Assembly (NCBI GenBank): GCA_014904985.1
Contig: MU129232.1
Location: forward strand, 23,260-41,703
Direction: 5' to 3'
Source: Hydnum rufescens UP504
Lineage: Eukaryota; Basidiomycota; Agaricomycetes; Cantharellales; Hydnaceae
DNA: 18,444 nt
The notes under the pieces are model-generated. The model was given only the letters and a program-made list of their open reading frames with translations. It ran no database searches and had not been told where the DNA came from. The position numbers were made by a program, and so were the translations under genes. Numbering within the stretch: position 1 is the stretch's first letter; the number at the start of each line of letters is the position of its first letter. Positions 1 through 10,229 of this stretch are shown here, one piece after another.

Positions 1-2510
1 AAAGAGGGAGATGCGTCCAAGTGTATCGTAAGTACCACATATACTGTGTGGAGTCATTTCTCAATGCCTCCAATGCAGAAGGAGCTCCTCCTCCATCAAC
101 CCCTGAATCAGCATTTGGTGACTCGACTAGTACCATATTGGCTGACACATCTTCGATGAGTCAAACCCATGCATCAGGCAGTGAGGATACGACAATGCGC
201 ACCATTGACCAAGACAAAGAGAGCAATGACGACAAAGGTTACGATGCACTCTTTGGAGTATTCACTTCCGAACCCACATCTGGTGCGAGCAGCCACACCA
301 TCTTCCATGTCTGCTACTGCTAACAAGACTAACGAAACACCTGCTCCTTCCTCAAAGGACTACATTGATTATGAGGCCATCCGAGCTCAGAACATTGAGA
401 GGAATCATCGTCTAATGGAATCTTTGGGCTTGTTTGAAGCTGCAGCACAGGTAGCACCGCCTGCAGAGACTAACAAGACCTCAAAATCCAAAAGAGCGAG
501 AAAGTGCAAGTCATCGGCAATGGCCAGTGATGATGCTAGTGTTCGTTCCACAGGTCCCAACACACGCCAGAAAACTGCTTGTCTGTCATTAAAGGATCCA
601 GAATCTGATTTAGCATCCACTTCGTTATCCACTTTTTCATCCACATTGCTGTCCACTTCACTATCTACTTCATTGTCTGTTTCATCATCTGCCTTGTCAT
701 TGACATCACCATCTGCTTCATTATCTACTTCATCTGGAACATTGCCAGAACCTTCGTCGGTGCTGCCAGATTTGAATCCCTCGCCACTGGTCCCAAGTGT
801 GGCACCATCTGCCGGTGTTCAATCTGGAATGTTGCCAAATCCCTCACCACAAGTCCTGAATCCATCACTGTCTGCGGGTACTCAACCTGGAACGTCGCCA
901 GATCCTTCATTGGTGCTGCCAGGTCTGAATCCCTTGCCACGACTCCCGAATGTGTCACCATCCATGGGAACTCAATCTGGAACATTGCCAGATCCTTCAT
1001 TGGTGCCAGATTTGAATCCCTCGCCACCAGTCCCGAATGTGTCGCCATCTGTGGGAACTCAATCTGGAACGTCGCCAGATCCTTCGTTGGTGCCAGATTT
1101 GAATCCCTTGCCACCAGTCCCAAATGTGTTGCCGTCTGTGGGAATTCAATCTGGAACATCGCCAGATCCTTCATTGGTGCCAGATTTGAATCCCTCACCA
1201 CCAGTCCCAAATGTGTGCACTGTCTGTGGGAACTCCATCTGGAACGTCGCCAGATCCCATGGTGCCAGATTTGAATCCCTTGCCACAAGTCCCAAATGTG
1301 TCACTGTCTGCAGGTGCTCGATCTGGAACATTGCCAGATCCCTCAGCAATGCTGCTGGGTCTGAATCCCTTGCTACCACTCCCAAACCTGTCACCATCTG
1401 TGGGTACTCAATCTGGAACATTGCCAGATCCTTCATCGGCCGTGCTGGGTCTGAATCCCTTGACACCACTCCCGAACCTGTCACTGTCTGTGGGTACTCA
1501 ATCCGGAATATCGCCAGATCCTTCATCGGTCCTGCCAGATCTGAATCCCTCACCACCAGTCCCGAATGTGTCACCATCTGTGAGTACTCAATCTGGTATG
1601 TTGCCAGATCCTTCATCAGTACTGCTGGATCTGAATCCCTTACCACCAGTCCTGAATGTGTCGCCATTCACAGGTACTCAATCTGGAATGTTGCCAGATC
1701 CTTCATCAGTGCCGCCACATTTGAATCCCTCACCACTGGTCCCAGATGTGTTGCCGTCTGCAGGTACTCAATCTGGTATGTTGCCAGATCTTTCATTGGT
1801 ACTGCCAGATCTGAATCCCCTGCTGCCAGTCCCAAATGTGTTACCGTTCATGGGTACTCAATCTGGAATGTTGTTGGATCCTTCATCGGTACTGCCACAT
1901 TTGAATCCCTCACCACTGGACCCGAATGTGTTGCCATCTGCGGGAACTCAATCTGGAACTTTGAATGAGGATTTGGAAGGCTGGCCACAGTGGATAATAC
2001 CACAGTTCCAACGAGTCAAAGACTTGGAACTGGGTTCTGAATGGGTGTGCCTCGTCAAATTATGGATTGCTATTGAGCAAGAACTTGGGTTCCCAACTGA
2101 AGTGCGTTAGTTTGATCTTATTTTATTCCCAGAACTCAGATTATTCTCAGGGAAAGGCGCTTTCAAGCAAAGACCGCCCAAAAGCCATTCATGATTGGAT
2201 TCAGCGGGCATGCAGTATCAAATACAGCCCCTCAATAAAACCCAATTCCTTTGGTAAGCAATGGTGGAAATGGTGGAGTAACCTTCAGCCGGCATGGAGA
2301 GAAACATCCGAGGGTGAGATCATTGCGTGAAACCAGGACATATCAGGCAATTGGGAATCATTAAAAATTGGTGGAAAGAACGGGATTGTAGCAGTTGTTA
2401 TAACTCTTGGCTGGTGGGGTGCAGTGCTTGACACCATTGCCGGAGACAAGTCGGAATGGAATGCTGCACTTAGGGATGCGATTTTTGCTTTCTGTGGATG
2501 CTTAATGTAG
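1..2510 (+). pseudogene. Decayed hypothetical gene, 5'-partial: Ser/Thr-rich N-terminus, Pro-rich tandem-repeat middle, Trp-rich C-terminal domain
   Basis: Function unknown. The gene enters from the left edge. An intron with GTAAGT...GCAG at 28-78 joins a short exon to a Ser/Thr/Asp-rich stretch that ends in frame at 321; reading then moves to the next frame near 300, where ATG 307 is followed by YEAIRAQNIERNHRLMESLG (about 370-430). A Lys/Arg-rich patch, a Ser-rich block (600-735) and a Pro-rich tandem repeat (738-1965) follow. One extra base near 1210 shifts frame. After the repeat comes LEGWPQWIIPQFQR, then an intron at 2102-2150 (GTGCGT...TCAG, 49 bp). The last exon holds RPKAIHDWIQRA and FGKQWWKWWSNLQPAW, a TGA at 2328-2330 where CGA is expected, then NGIVAVVITLGWWG and a TAG at 2508. 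From memory, the N-terminal motif and the WW/LQPxWR block recur in multicopy basidiomycete hypothetical proteins; I cannot name a Pfam family. Its position just upstream of a KDZ transposase suggests a companion ORF (inference). Confidence 0.6.
738..1965 (+). repeat. Coding minisatellite, 87/90-bp units, about 14 copies
   Basis: Tandem units encode variants of PDPSLVPDLNPSPPVPNVSP followed by SVGTQSGT. Unit length is 30 codons (90 bp), or 29 where one Leu codon is lost, and one early unit (about 840-895) is strongly shortened. I count about 14 units. Units are degenerate and not identical to neighbours. A single-base insertion near 1210 throws the 3' half into another frame, but the array stays recognisable. 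Because every unit is a multiple of three, array slippage would preserve reading frame. The minus strand is also open for long stretches across the array, a by-product of the repetition rather than a gene. Confidence 0.85.
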
Positions 2511-3103
2511 TTAATTCATTGGTGCAATTTTCAGTTAACACTGGAGCGCATAGAAAATCAATTCATGGAGGGGTGACACTTAGCACTCTAGTGCACTAAG
2601 AAAGTGATAAGGTCACAGAGCAACATTACAACTGTTAAGACGATATACAGCCATATTTCGACTGTATGTGCTGTCACACATCACAGCAACCTTTGTCTGG
2701 GCTCTGGAAAGCACTCTGAGTCCAGATTGGGCCTTGTAAAAAATAGATCTCTTTACCAGCAAACCTGCAGTCAAAATAGCCCAGTAAGTGGCATAGATAT
2801 CTTATTCCTTCATGTACAATTGTATGACAGGTCAAAGTTGCAAGACAGGGGCTATCCGACAATACGAGTTCGCATTCATATGGATTGAAATATCAGTTAA
2901 ATCCGTGTATACCAAAAAACATCCAAGAAGACCATTTTAGACCTTGCTTGATCATTCCAATGGGCCAGCTATATGTAGTCATCATTAGGAAAGTTGTATC
3001 ATTATATTGTGGTAATTTACTATCCACCTGGCACGTCCTTCAGGGAGTTCTGTTCAGCCTCATTGCACCTGGATGTGCACCTTTCTCGGTAGATTTGCAT
3101 CCC
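2511..3103. other. Spacer between the repeat-containing gene and the KDZ transposase gene
   Basis: No convincing coding sequence is seen on either strand. The spacer is AT-richer than its neighbours. An imperfect hairpin lies at 2577-2606: CACTTAGCACT, a two-base centre, then AGTG and CTAAG with short bulges. Open frames at 2604-2888 and 2674-2862 overlap on opposite strands and match nothing recognisable. The right part presumably holds the 5' untranslated region and promoter of the transposase gene. No clear TATA box could be assigned and no transposon terminal inverted repeat could be confirmed. Confidence 0.4.
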
Positions 3104-6100
3104 ATGTCAATGAGAAAGAGGAGGGGAAGGCCTCTTGATACTCCTATGATCTCTGTCCATCCATCTGCTCCCCATGATGTTCCAACAATCGCTCGTCACT
3201 TTGGAACAACTTTAGATGGCCACAACATGATTTCTACTCATCACATCATAGTGGAGAATGAATCTCCGGCCCTGGGACCTTCAGAACCTATGCTTTCTGG
3301 TCAAGCCACTGATGGGGGCAACTCATTCGACAATGAACTTGGATTTGTCCACTATATTGGATTGACTTCCCAATGGAAGCGATACAAAGCGGCTGTAAGT
3401 GATTGTTCTCTTCATGTTCTGTGGTATCTGACACCATGTCGGACAGGATGAGCCTTTGAATGAGTGGATCCCACTACGCTCCGAATTTCTTGATGAGATG
3501 CTGTGGAATGATGGTCGTGGTGATTCGCTCGCTATCATGGGCTGTCCGGGCTGTCAGGAGCCAGGCTCTAGTGGCATCTATCGATGCGAGGAGTGTTTTG
3601 GAGGCGAACTATACTGCCAGGGATGCTGTGTAAAGCAGCACCTGAAGCTGCCTCTCCATCGGATCAAGGTATGGTCAACTATGCTTTTTGTCCTGTTTTG
3701 AAAAGTCTAACGATGCGACTCATTACAAGAAGTGGGAAGGTTCATTCTTCATATGCACTTCCCTACGTGCTCTTGGCCTTCGACTCCAACTTGGTCACAT
3801 GGGCACAATGTGCCCCTCCCCTCGTGCTGGACCTTCCTCTTTCGTTGTAATCCATGTAAACGGACTTCACTATGTCAATATCCAGTTGTGCAGCTGTCCC
3901 CTTGCACCCCATCCGCGTCAACAACTTATGCGGCATCAGTGGTTTCCAGCCACTGTTCATCAACCCCAAACGTGCGCGACATTTCAAGTACTACGTCACT
4001 TCCACCTTCTCTCATTCCAGTCCAAGATATCTACAATCCACTTCTACAATGCACTCGAGCGAGAGACCGAAAATGCCGGTCTTGAGGCACCACCTGTATG
4101 TTCTTACAATTCTACATGCATCATAGGTCTGGTGACAGATGTAATCTCTAGGCCAGATACCAGGCATTCCTTCGTATGGTCTGCGAATATCGCCATCTCA
4201 AGATGTTGAAGCGTGGTGGACAAGGTCATGACATTCCTGGGATTGATGCGACCAAAACCGGTGAACTGGCAGTCCTCTGTCCTGCATGCCCACATCCATC
4301 GATACCTTCGAACGATTGCTCCACACAGCCATATGAAGTAACTGTAACGATGGTCTACACCACCATATATGCATACTATTGCGATTCCAGAACTCATATC
4401 CGTTTGTTTAGATTCCTATACTGCTTACTCTTGCTATAGATGCAAACTTTCGCCTCAAGAACAGGTTTATCGGACGCTCTGATCATAGTCTTGGGAGCGG
4501 TTGGGCATACTTTGTGAAAACCAGGAATATAAAAAATACATTGCTCAACATGTAACTGAGAAGGATGTGAGTGTTCCCCAAGGACTTCATGTTACTCTAT
4601 CTTAATATCTAGGCCTAGATATCAACATGCAGTGGTCTGGCGGCTCTCGATCATGCAAACACGAAGAGCTCAAAAGGACTTCGCATTACTGGTGTCGTGG
4701 CTTCGACATGCGCTCAACATGGCTTCCTCCTACCTCAGGGTCTCGGAGACCTTCAAAAAGGTGAGCAGTACGATTCCTTCCATTCTCCATTATAAGTTTC
4801 TGGCTGAAAGACCCTCAACTAGTTATTGCAATGTCGATTACGTTGTATTCTTGAGTCTCCAATCGTTCTCGGCACTCAATTTCATCATATTCTCCTACGA
4901 CATTGCCTGCCAATGGTTTAAGAAACTCTGGGTTCGGCATACAACACTTCCAGAGCATCTTCAACTTGATCATACTTCAAAACGAACACGATTTGTAATC
5001 CCAAAATTCCACATGAGAGCGCACAACCAACAGTGCCACACGACATTCTCACTTAACCTATTTCTGGGTTCAGGATGAACTGATGGTGAAGGAGTTGAGC
5101 GCGAACTGGGCTATTATGAATGCCGCTGCCAACAGCACCAAAGAGATGAGCGAAGGCTCTTGCCATGATACTTTGGATGATCTTTGGGGAGATTGGAACT
5201 ACTGAAAGATCATGGTAATGTGTAAGTACTATGTTACCCCCAATAAAAATTCATTATTCATTACTCATAGAGTATTTAGGGAAGACTTTATTCAAGAAGC
5301 ACGATACTGCGGTAATTGAGCGGGCCAAGCAAAGCAAACAATTCAAACTATTCACGGAATGCCTCAAATCTGATGATGTGGAGAAATGGGAAGCAAGCGT
5401 GTGACAGTGGGAGTGCAATCCCTCCAAGCCTAATCCCTATGTTATCAAATTGTCATGTGTGTTGTTTCCATTATGCCTCATCTTCAGACGATATTCTTAA
5501 CCCTTTGATATATGTGGTCTTTGCAGTCAAGACACAAGCCGATATTTGCCTCGAGCTAGCTTCGGCTGAACAACAGTCCTTGTGTGTGGGCACCATGGAA
5601 TCTATCCATGAGATGAGTCCCAGCATGTTCATTTCCGCTGGCCTTGAGATCGAAGTCCACCAGTAAGTTGAAGCAGATGGCTTTTCACTGGTTCTGGCCA
5701 ATTTATTTATCATTACATGATACAGACGATGCCTCCGGCGTGACGTTGCATTGTACAAGTCCAAAATGTCTAGCAGACAATCAACACTGATACAGGACCG
5801 TCGTCATCAACTGTACACCCATTTGAAATCATTTTGGTCTGTCCAAACTGTTTATATGCCCCAGGTCGCCCTTCACCTTCGAGATAACGGCGAAAATGAT
5901 GTTCCTGACATGATTGAGAATGCCGTCTTATTTCTTCTGAATGAAATACCTTCTCGTCAGCGCAATTTTGATCATCCATACAACCTTTCCAATACAGAAG
6001 CCCGCCTCCGATTTGGGCAAGCCACCGACTCTCTCGCCCAGCTATGCCGAGCTCTTTGTGTTAAGTCCCACCTCGTCAAGTATAAACGTGATGAGGTTCG

Positions 6101-6839
6101 TGGTCAAAGGCCTAATACACGCGCACGTGCCCTCTTAGACAGGGCACAAGCCCAGATTGATGCTGTCATTGAAAGTTATAATGTGGCTCGAACAGCATAT
6201 CACCAACTTGTCGGCTCAGGCATTTGGGAAGAGACAATCCGGGTTCTCCACCCTTGGGATGTGTGTGCAATGGATGATTCCGAAGGTCATTCGGCACAGC
6301 TTGGTGAAGGATATCGTACCCTGTCGTGGATATGGATGGCCCCAGGACTCAGAGCCATGGGGGATACTGCGGGGACCCCCGAGATGCATGAGGGTATTTT
6401 TTTTTTCACATTTACATGTCTTTATGGCGATTTACTTAGTTCTCTCTCACCTACAGCCTTGCACATTGAGTGGGCAAAGTGTCGCGCATGCAGGAATCGA
6501 TGGGTTGAAGAGGAACTACTCGTTAAAGAAGAAATACGGCGCACAATTGCATTTTGTGAGTATAAGGCCGAACAATGGACTGAATGGGCGACTGCTCGAC
6601 CTGGATTGCCCCTAGACCTCCTGGATGGAGTCCGAGCATATGCCTATTACCAAGCTGCCCTCCAGCATGACAGGGTGACATCTTTTTGCGTACTATTTTC
6701 ATTGGCCTTAGACATTCTGGAATCCATGTCAGAAAATGACAAACCCTTCGATCAAGACACCCTTGCTCTCTCCGGACATGGCACTGATGAGGACCTAGAT
6801 GACGAACCTGATGATGACTTGGATGACTTGGAGATTTAA
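3104..6839 (+). pseudogene. Decayed KDZ-superfamily transposase with CxC2-type cysteine cluster
   Basis: A DNA transposase of the Kyakuja-Dileera-Zisupton superfamily, as expanded in basidiomycetes. ATG 3104 (MSMRKRRGRP) opens exon 1. The cysteine cluster is in exon 2 (3447-3668): CPGC, RCEEC, YCQGC, then QH. Exon 3 (3730-4095) has QLGHMGTMCPSP and QWFPATVHQP; exon 4 (4152-4337) has GELAVLCPACPHP. Later exons carry AIDANFRLK, STCSGLAALDHANTKSSKG, GDLQKGE, YDIACQW (Asp codon 4899-4901), IPKFHMRAH, DGEGVER and LDDLWGDW. The C-terminal part (5527-5662, 5726-6393, 6457-6839) ends in an acidic tail. Introns: 3395-3446, 3669-3729, 4096-4151, 4338-4390, 4567-4618, 4768-4822, 5663-5725, 6394-6456; two more near 5215-5270 and 5450-5526 have unresolved borders. 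Breaks: frameshifts near 4430, 4515 and 5103; TGA at 5076, 5203 and 5402, each where CGA fits. The last two exons are unbroken. Family call is firm; exon ends are by eye. Confidence 0.9.
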
Positions 6840-7000
6840 TGGCATATTCACGGTTTCTTCCTCCTTTTGTCCATACTTTGTCTGCTTCACCCCTCATGTT
6901 CATTTCCATTTCATTGACTTCATCACTACCATTTTGCCTCATTTATGTATGTACACTTTGTGAACTTAGAGAATTTTTCGAGCGGTATGGAATTTGCCTG
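6840..7000. other. 3' flank of the KDZ transposase gene
   Basis: About 160 bp of T-rich sequence after the transposase TAA (6837-6839). It passes gradually into the degenerate left edge of the 21-bp minisatellite, so no sharp element end is visible. I looked for a terminal inverted repeat matching the spacer upstream of the transposase and found none I could support. Confidence 0.35.
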
Positions 7001-8370
7001 ACTTGCATCTGCCAGCCGTTCGATGTTCGCATAAGCTTTTTTGCACTGCACAGGCATTTACCCAGGCCCGTCTCTTCATCTTTCATACTGTGTGAGCACT
7101 ATTAGATACTACACAGGCTTTTTTGGGTGCTAGGTAAGCATTCATTCACACTGCACGACCCCCTACTTCTGTGCACTCATTTTTTTCCGCCAGTTCAAGC
7201 ATTTAGGTGCGAGAGAAGCATTGATCTGTGCCATATGAGTGATTCTCCATTCTGTGTGGGCATTTTTGGGCTGGGAAAGCATTCTTTCACACCCCATGTA
7301 CGTTTCTTTGCACTATTGCACGAGCATGTTTAGGCACTACATCAAGTGCCAGACGTGTATTCTTTCACCTGGCATGAACATTTCCCCATGCTGCATGAGT
7401 GTTTCCAGTTCTAGGTGCTCACTCTTTTCGTGCTGCTTGAGTATTTTTAGGCCACTATTTTTGGGTGCTGGGTAAGCATTCTTTTTGGCCAGTGCTCACT
7501 TTCTCCCTGGTATACGAGTATTTTCGGGCCCTGCGCTTGCCCTTTCTGGGTGTGGTGTGAGCCCATTTGGGCACTGCTGAGCCTATTTGTGCAGTGTGTG
7601 AGCCTATTTGTGCAATGCACGAGCCTATTTGTGCACTGTGCAATCCTATTTGCGCGCTGCGCAATCCTATTTGCACGCTGCACAATCCTATTTGTGCGCT
7701 GCATGATCCCATTTATGTGCTGCGTGATCACATTTGCACGCCGCATGAGCGTTTTTGGGCTGCAGGAATCCATTTGGGCACTGCAGGAGCCTATTTACGC
7801 GCTGCGTGATCCTATTTGCATGCTGTGCTATCCTATTTGGGTGCTGCGTGAGCATTTTTGGGTACTGCACGAGCGTATTGGGTGCTGCGCGAGTGTATTT
7901 GGGCGCTGTGTGAGCATATTTGGGCGCTGCGCAAGCATATTTGGGCATCACATGAGCGTATTTGGGTGCTGCGCAAGCCTATTTGGGCGCTGCGCAAGCC
8001 TATTTGGGCGCTGCGCAAGCCTATTTGGGCATCACATGAGCGTATTTGGGTGCTGCGCAAGCCTATTTGGGCGCTGCGCAAGCCTATTTGGGCGCTGCGC
8101 AAGCCTATTTGGGCGTCGCATGAGCATATTTGGGCGCTGTGCAAGCCTATTTGGGCGTCGCATGAGTGTATTTGGGTGCTGCGCAAGCCTATTTGGGCGC
8201 TGCGCAAGCCTATTTGGGCACTACACGAGTGTATTTGGGCGCTACGCAAGCGTATTTAGGCCCTGCGCAAGCATATTTGGGCCCTGTGTGAGCATATTTG
8301 GGTGCTGCACGAGTGTATTTGGGTGCTGTGCAAGCATATTTGGGCGCTGTATGAGCCTATTTGGGCATCC
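7000..8370. repeat. Minisatellite of 21-bp units with a gradient of decay and an 84-bp higher-order unit
   Basis: The homogeneous unit is GCGCTGCGCAAGCCTATTTG plus G (21 bp). From 7550 to 8370 there are about 39 unit lengths. Left of 7550, back to about 7000, the same theme (GAGCATTTTTGGGTGCTG and similar) is recognisable but heavily diverged. Between 7947 and about 8198 four units form an 84-bp higher-order repeat, whose ATCACATGAG marker recurs at 7947 and 8031, and as GTCGCATGAG at 8115. Differences between units are mostly CG versus TG or CA. Since 21 is divisible by three and the unit lacks stops, several frames on both strands are open (for example 7550-8392 plus, 7833-8249 minus). The heptapeptide frames look like artefacts of the repeat. 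The array ends abruptly at about 8370. Confidence 0.9.
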
Positions 8371-8585
8371 GTTTTACTACCCAATTGGGTAATACTAGAT
8401 TTCCTTTTGTAGAATATCCTATCATTTGGATGTAAACAATAAAGATAGAACCATAAATGGGAACCTGGGTGGTTGAGAAATGTAACGAGCCATTTCTATA
8501 ATAGGCCCATTGGTATGATATATCATATGGACTCTGTATCGGATGGGCCTCATATATGAATTTTGATGGTAAGTTATCGTAAAAC
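8371..8585. other. AT-rich unique spacer between minisatellite and truncated retrotransposon
   Basis: No coding sequence is recognised. It contains a perfect 14-bp palindrome, TACCCAATTGGGTA (8378-8391), directly after the minisatellite, and an 8-bp inverted repeat AGGCCCAT/ATGGGCCT (8503-8510 and 8543-8550) within AT-rich flanks. The right end is the break point of the retrotransposon: in-frame integrase-linker coding starts within the 30 bp after a TAA at 8580. Confidence 0.4.
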
Positions 8586-10097
8586 AACATATCCAGCCTA
8601 CAGCCTCTGGTGAGCTTCCGGCAGCCTTGGAACGAAGCAGCAGAAGATGAAGCAGAGCTCCTGGCAGCTCAGAGATTCTACAAGTCCAAAGAAGGACTCT
8701 TGATCTTTCGAGATGCGGATTGGGTGGCGCGATTATGTGTGCCTAGGACAGAAGTACGCAGGATACTCAAAGAATTGCACGAGTCGCCCTGGGAAACCGC
8801 ACATGCAGGATCCTCCAGGCTCTTCCACAAGCTCGCTCCGTGGTTCTACTGGCCCAGGATGTGGATGGATGTGGTTGACTACACCAAAACGTGCGACGTC
8901 TGTCAGAAAATCAAATCTGACAAACGGGGACAGATGGGAAAGCTCGCCCCCATGCTATCCCACTACTTCCATTTGAAGTCGTGACCTTAGACCTCATCAC
9001 GGGCCTCCCGAAGTCGGGAGGGTATGACGCAGTACTGGTGATAGTGGACAAGCTTACCAAATTCGTCCAATACATCCCCACCACTTCGACCTTGAAGCAA
9101 GACGGCTTTGCTAAGATGTTTGTCCAGCATGTTGTCCTGAAGTACGGTCTCCCGAAACAGATGATCGCGGATCGAGACACCAGATGGTCTCGATCCTTCT
9201 GGGCGTCAGTTGCCAAACATCTGGAACTGGGTCTACTTCTGTCAACGTCACACCACCCGCAGACAGATGGACAAACAGAGAAGGCCAACAACATGCTCGA
9301 AGTTGCGTTATGAGCTTACACAGCTGGGAATCGCAGTTCTTGGGCCCAGTGGCTAAGAACACTCGCGATGGCCCACAACTCGACGCCCCATTCTTCTACA
9401 GGCTACTCCCCCTTTTTCCTTTTGCATGGATACTCCCTGAAGACTGGGGCAACTGTGATGGACCCAGTGGGAAGGGGCGTCAGACGGATTGAGCTAGACA
9501 ATGCAGCAGTGTCCTCGTTTGTAGGTGAGCTGGAAGCCCACCGTTCGCTAGCCCAGGACGCCCTAGCAAGAGCTCAGGCTAGGCAGGCGAAAGCCTACAA
9601 TTCACGAAGATGGGACGAAGAATTCGAGGAAGGGGACAAGGTTCTAGTGAACCCTCACTCTCTCGAGCTGGTCGACGTACAAGGCACGGGGAGGAAGCTG
9701 GTGCAATGACGCATAGGTCCTTTCCAGATTTCGGAAAAGATAAACCCCATAGTCTACTGCGTGAATATACCCCCTGAATATAAGATGCATCCTATCATAA
9801 ATATACAACATCTGGTAAAATACCATCACGATGAGCAAGACGACGAACGGGCTAAACTACCAGAGCTAAGGGAACTGGCGAAAGAGGAAGAATATGAGGT
9901 AGAGAAGATCGCAGGGCATCGCTACAATTGATCGAGGAGAAGGAGAGAGTACCTAGTGAGGTGGAAGGGGTACAGGCCTGAGCATGACACGTTCGAGCCT
10001 GAGACTGGTCTACGGAATGCCTTCTCACGCCTCAGGGAATACCGCAAAACCCTGGAAGAACGTGGTGGCAAAAACGAGGACCCCACGAGGCCATAGT
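8586..10097 (+). pseudogene. Ty3/gypsy pol remnant: H2C2 zinc-binding, integrase core, GPF module, chromodomain
   Basis: The 3' part of a chromovirus-type pol gene. It starts inside the linker before integrase (SFRQPWNEAAEDEAELLAAQ); protease, reverse transcriptase and RNase H are absent. The HHCC zinc finger uses His codons 8778 and 8802 and Cys codons 8892 and 8901 (TCDVC). The DDE core has Asp 8990 (TLDLITGLP), Asp 9170 (ADRDTRW) and Glu 9278 (TDGQTEKANN). The GPF module (RIGPF, then HPIINIQHLVKY) and chromodomain (YEVEKIAGHRYN, then YLVRWKGYRPEHDTFEPE) follow. Integrase would insert the cDNA and the chromodomain would guide it to chromatin. Defects: a frameshift near 8945 and TGA at 9311, 9707 and 9929, each best read as a former CGA. 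A true TAG ends the frame at about 10095. Inactive. Confidence 0.93.
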
Positions 10098-10229
10098 GGA
10101 GCCTCTCAACCTCAACCTCAACCTCTGTCTCAATCTCCTTGCAGCCCCATCCCACCTTTCTGGTAGTGCCTCATGAAGCAACCAGGAGCTCTTAAACATA
10201 GGGGTATCAGGCGCAGATGCCACTACACA
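10098..10229. other. Short spacer between pol and accessory ORF
   Basis: Contains a run of imperfect CTCAAC/CTCAAT hexamers on the plus strand (about 10104-10135). No coding evidence of its own; an earlier in-frame ATG at 10173 would add 19 codons to the downstream ORF. Confidence 0.4.

Noticed and set aside
725..1667. Minus-strand open frames across the coding minisatellite
   Set aside because: They mirror the plus-strand repeat. The plus strand continues into conserved-looking domains and an in-phase intron; the minus strand does not.
6394..6456. Reading straight through as coding (no stop, 63 bp)
   Set aside because: GTATTT...CTACAG with a poly-T tract marks an intron. Removing it joins MHEG to ALHIEW in frame, matching the usual KDZ C-terminus.
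1..6839. TET/JBP oxygenase gene travelling with the KDZ transposase
   Set aside because: No HxD...H dioxygenase motif context is visible in either gene or in the spacer.
6523..6942. 139-codon minus-strand ORF
   Set aside because: Antisense to the best-preserved KDZ exon; no recognisable motif or splice context.
7000..8370. CRISPR-like array
   Set aside because: Units are directly adjacent with no unique spacers, repeats are degenerate, and the window is eukaryotic.
7550..8392. 280-codon open frame of heptapeptides (CASLFGR type) as a repeat protein
   Set aside because: The 21-bp unit lacks stops and is a multiple of three, so several frames on both strands are open at once. Unit variation follows CpG decay, not codon positions, and there is no start context or neighbouring exon.
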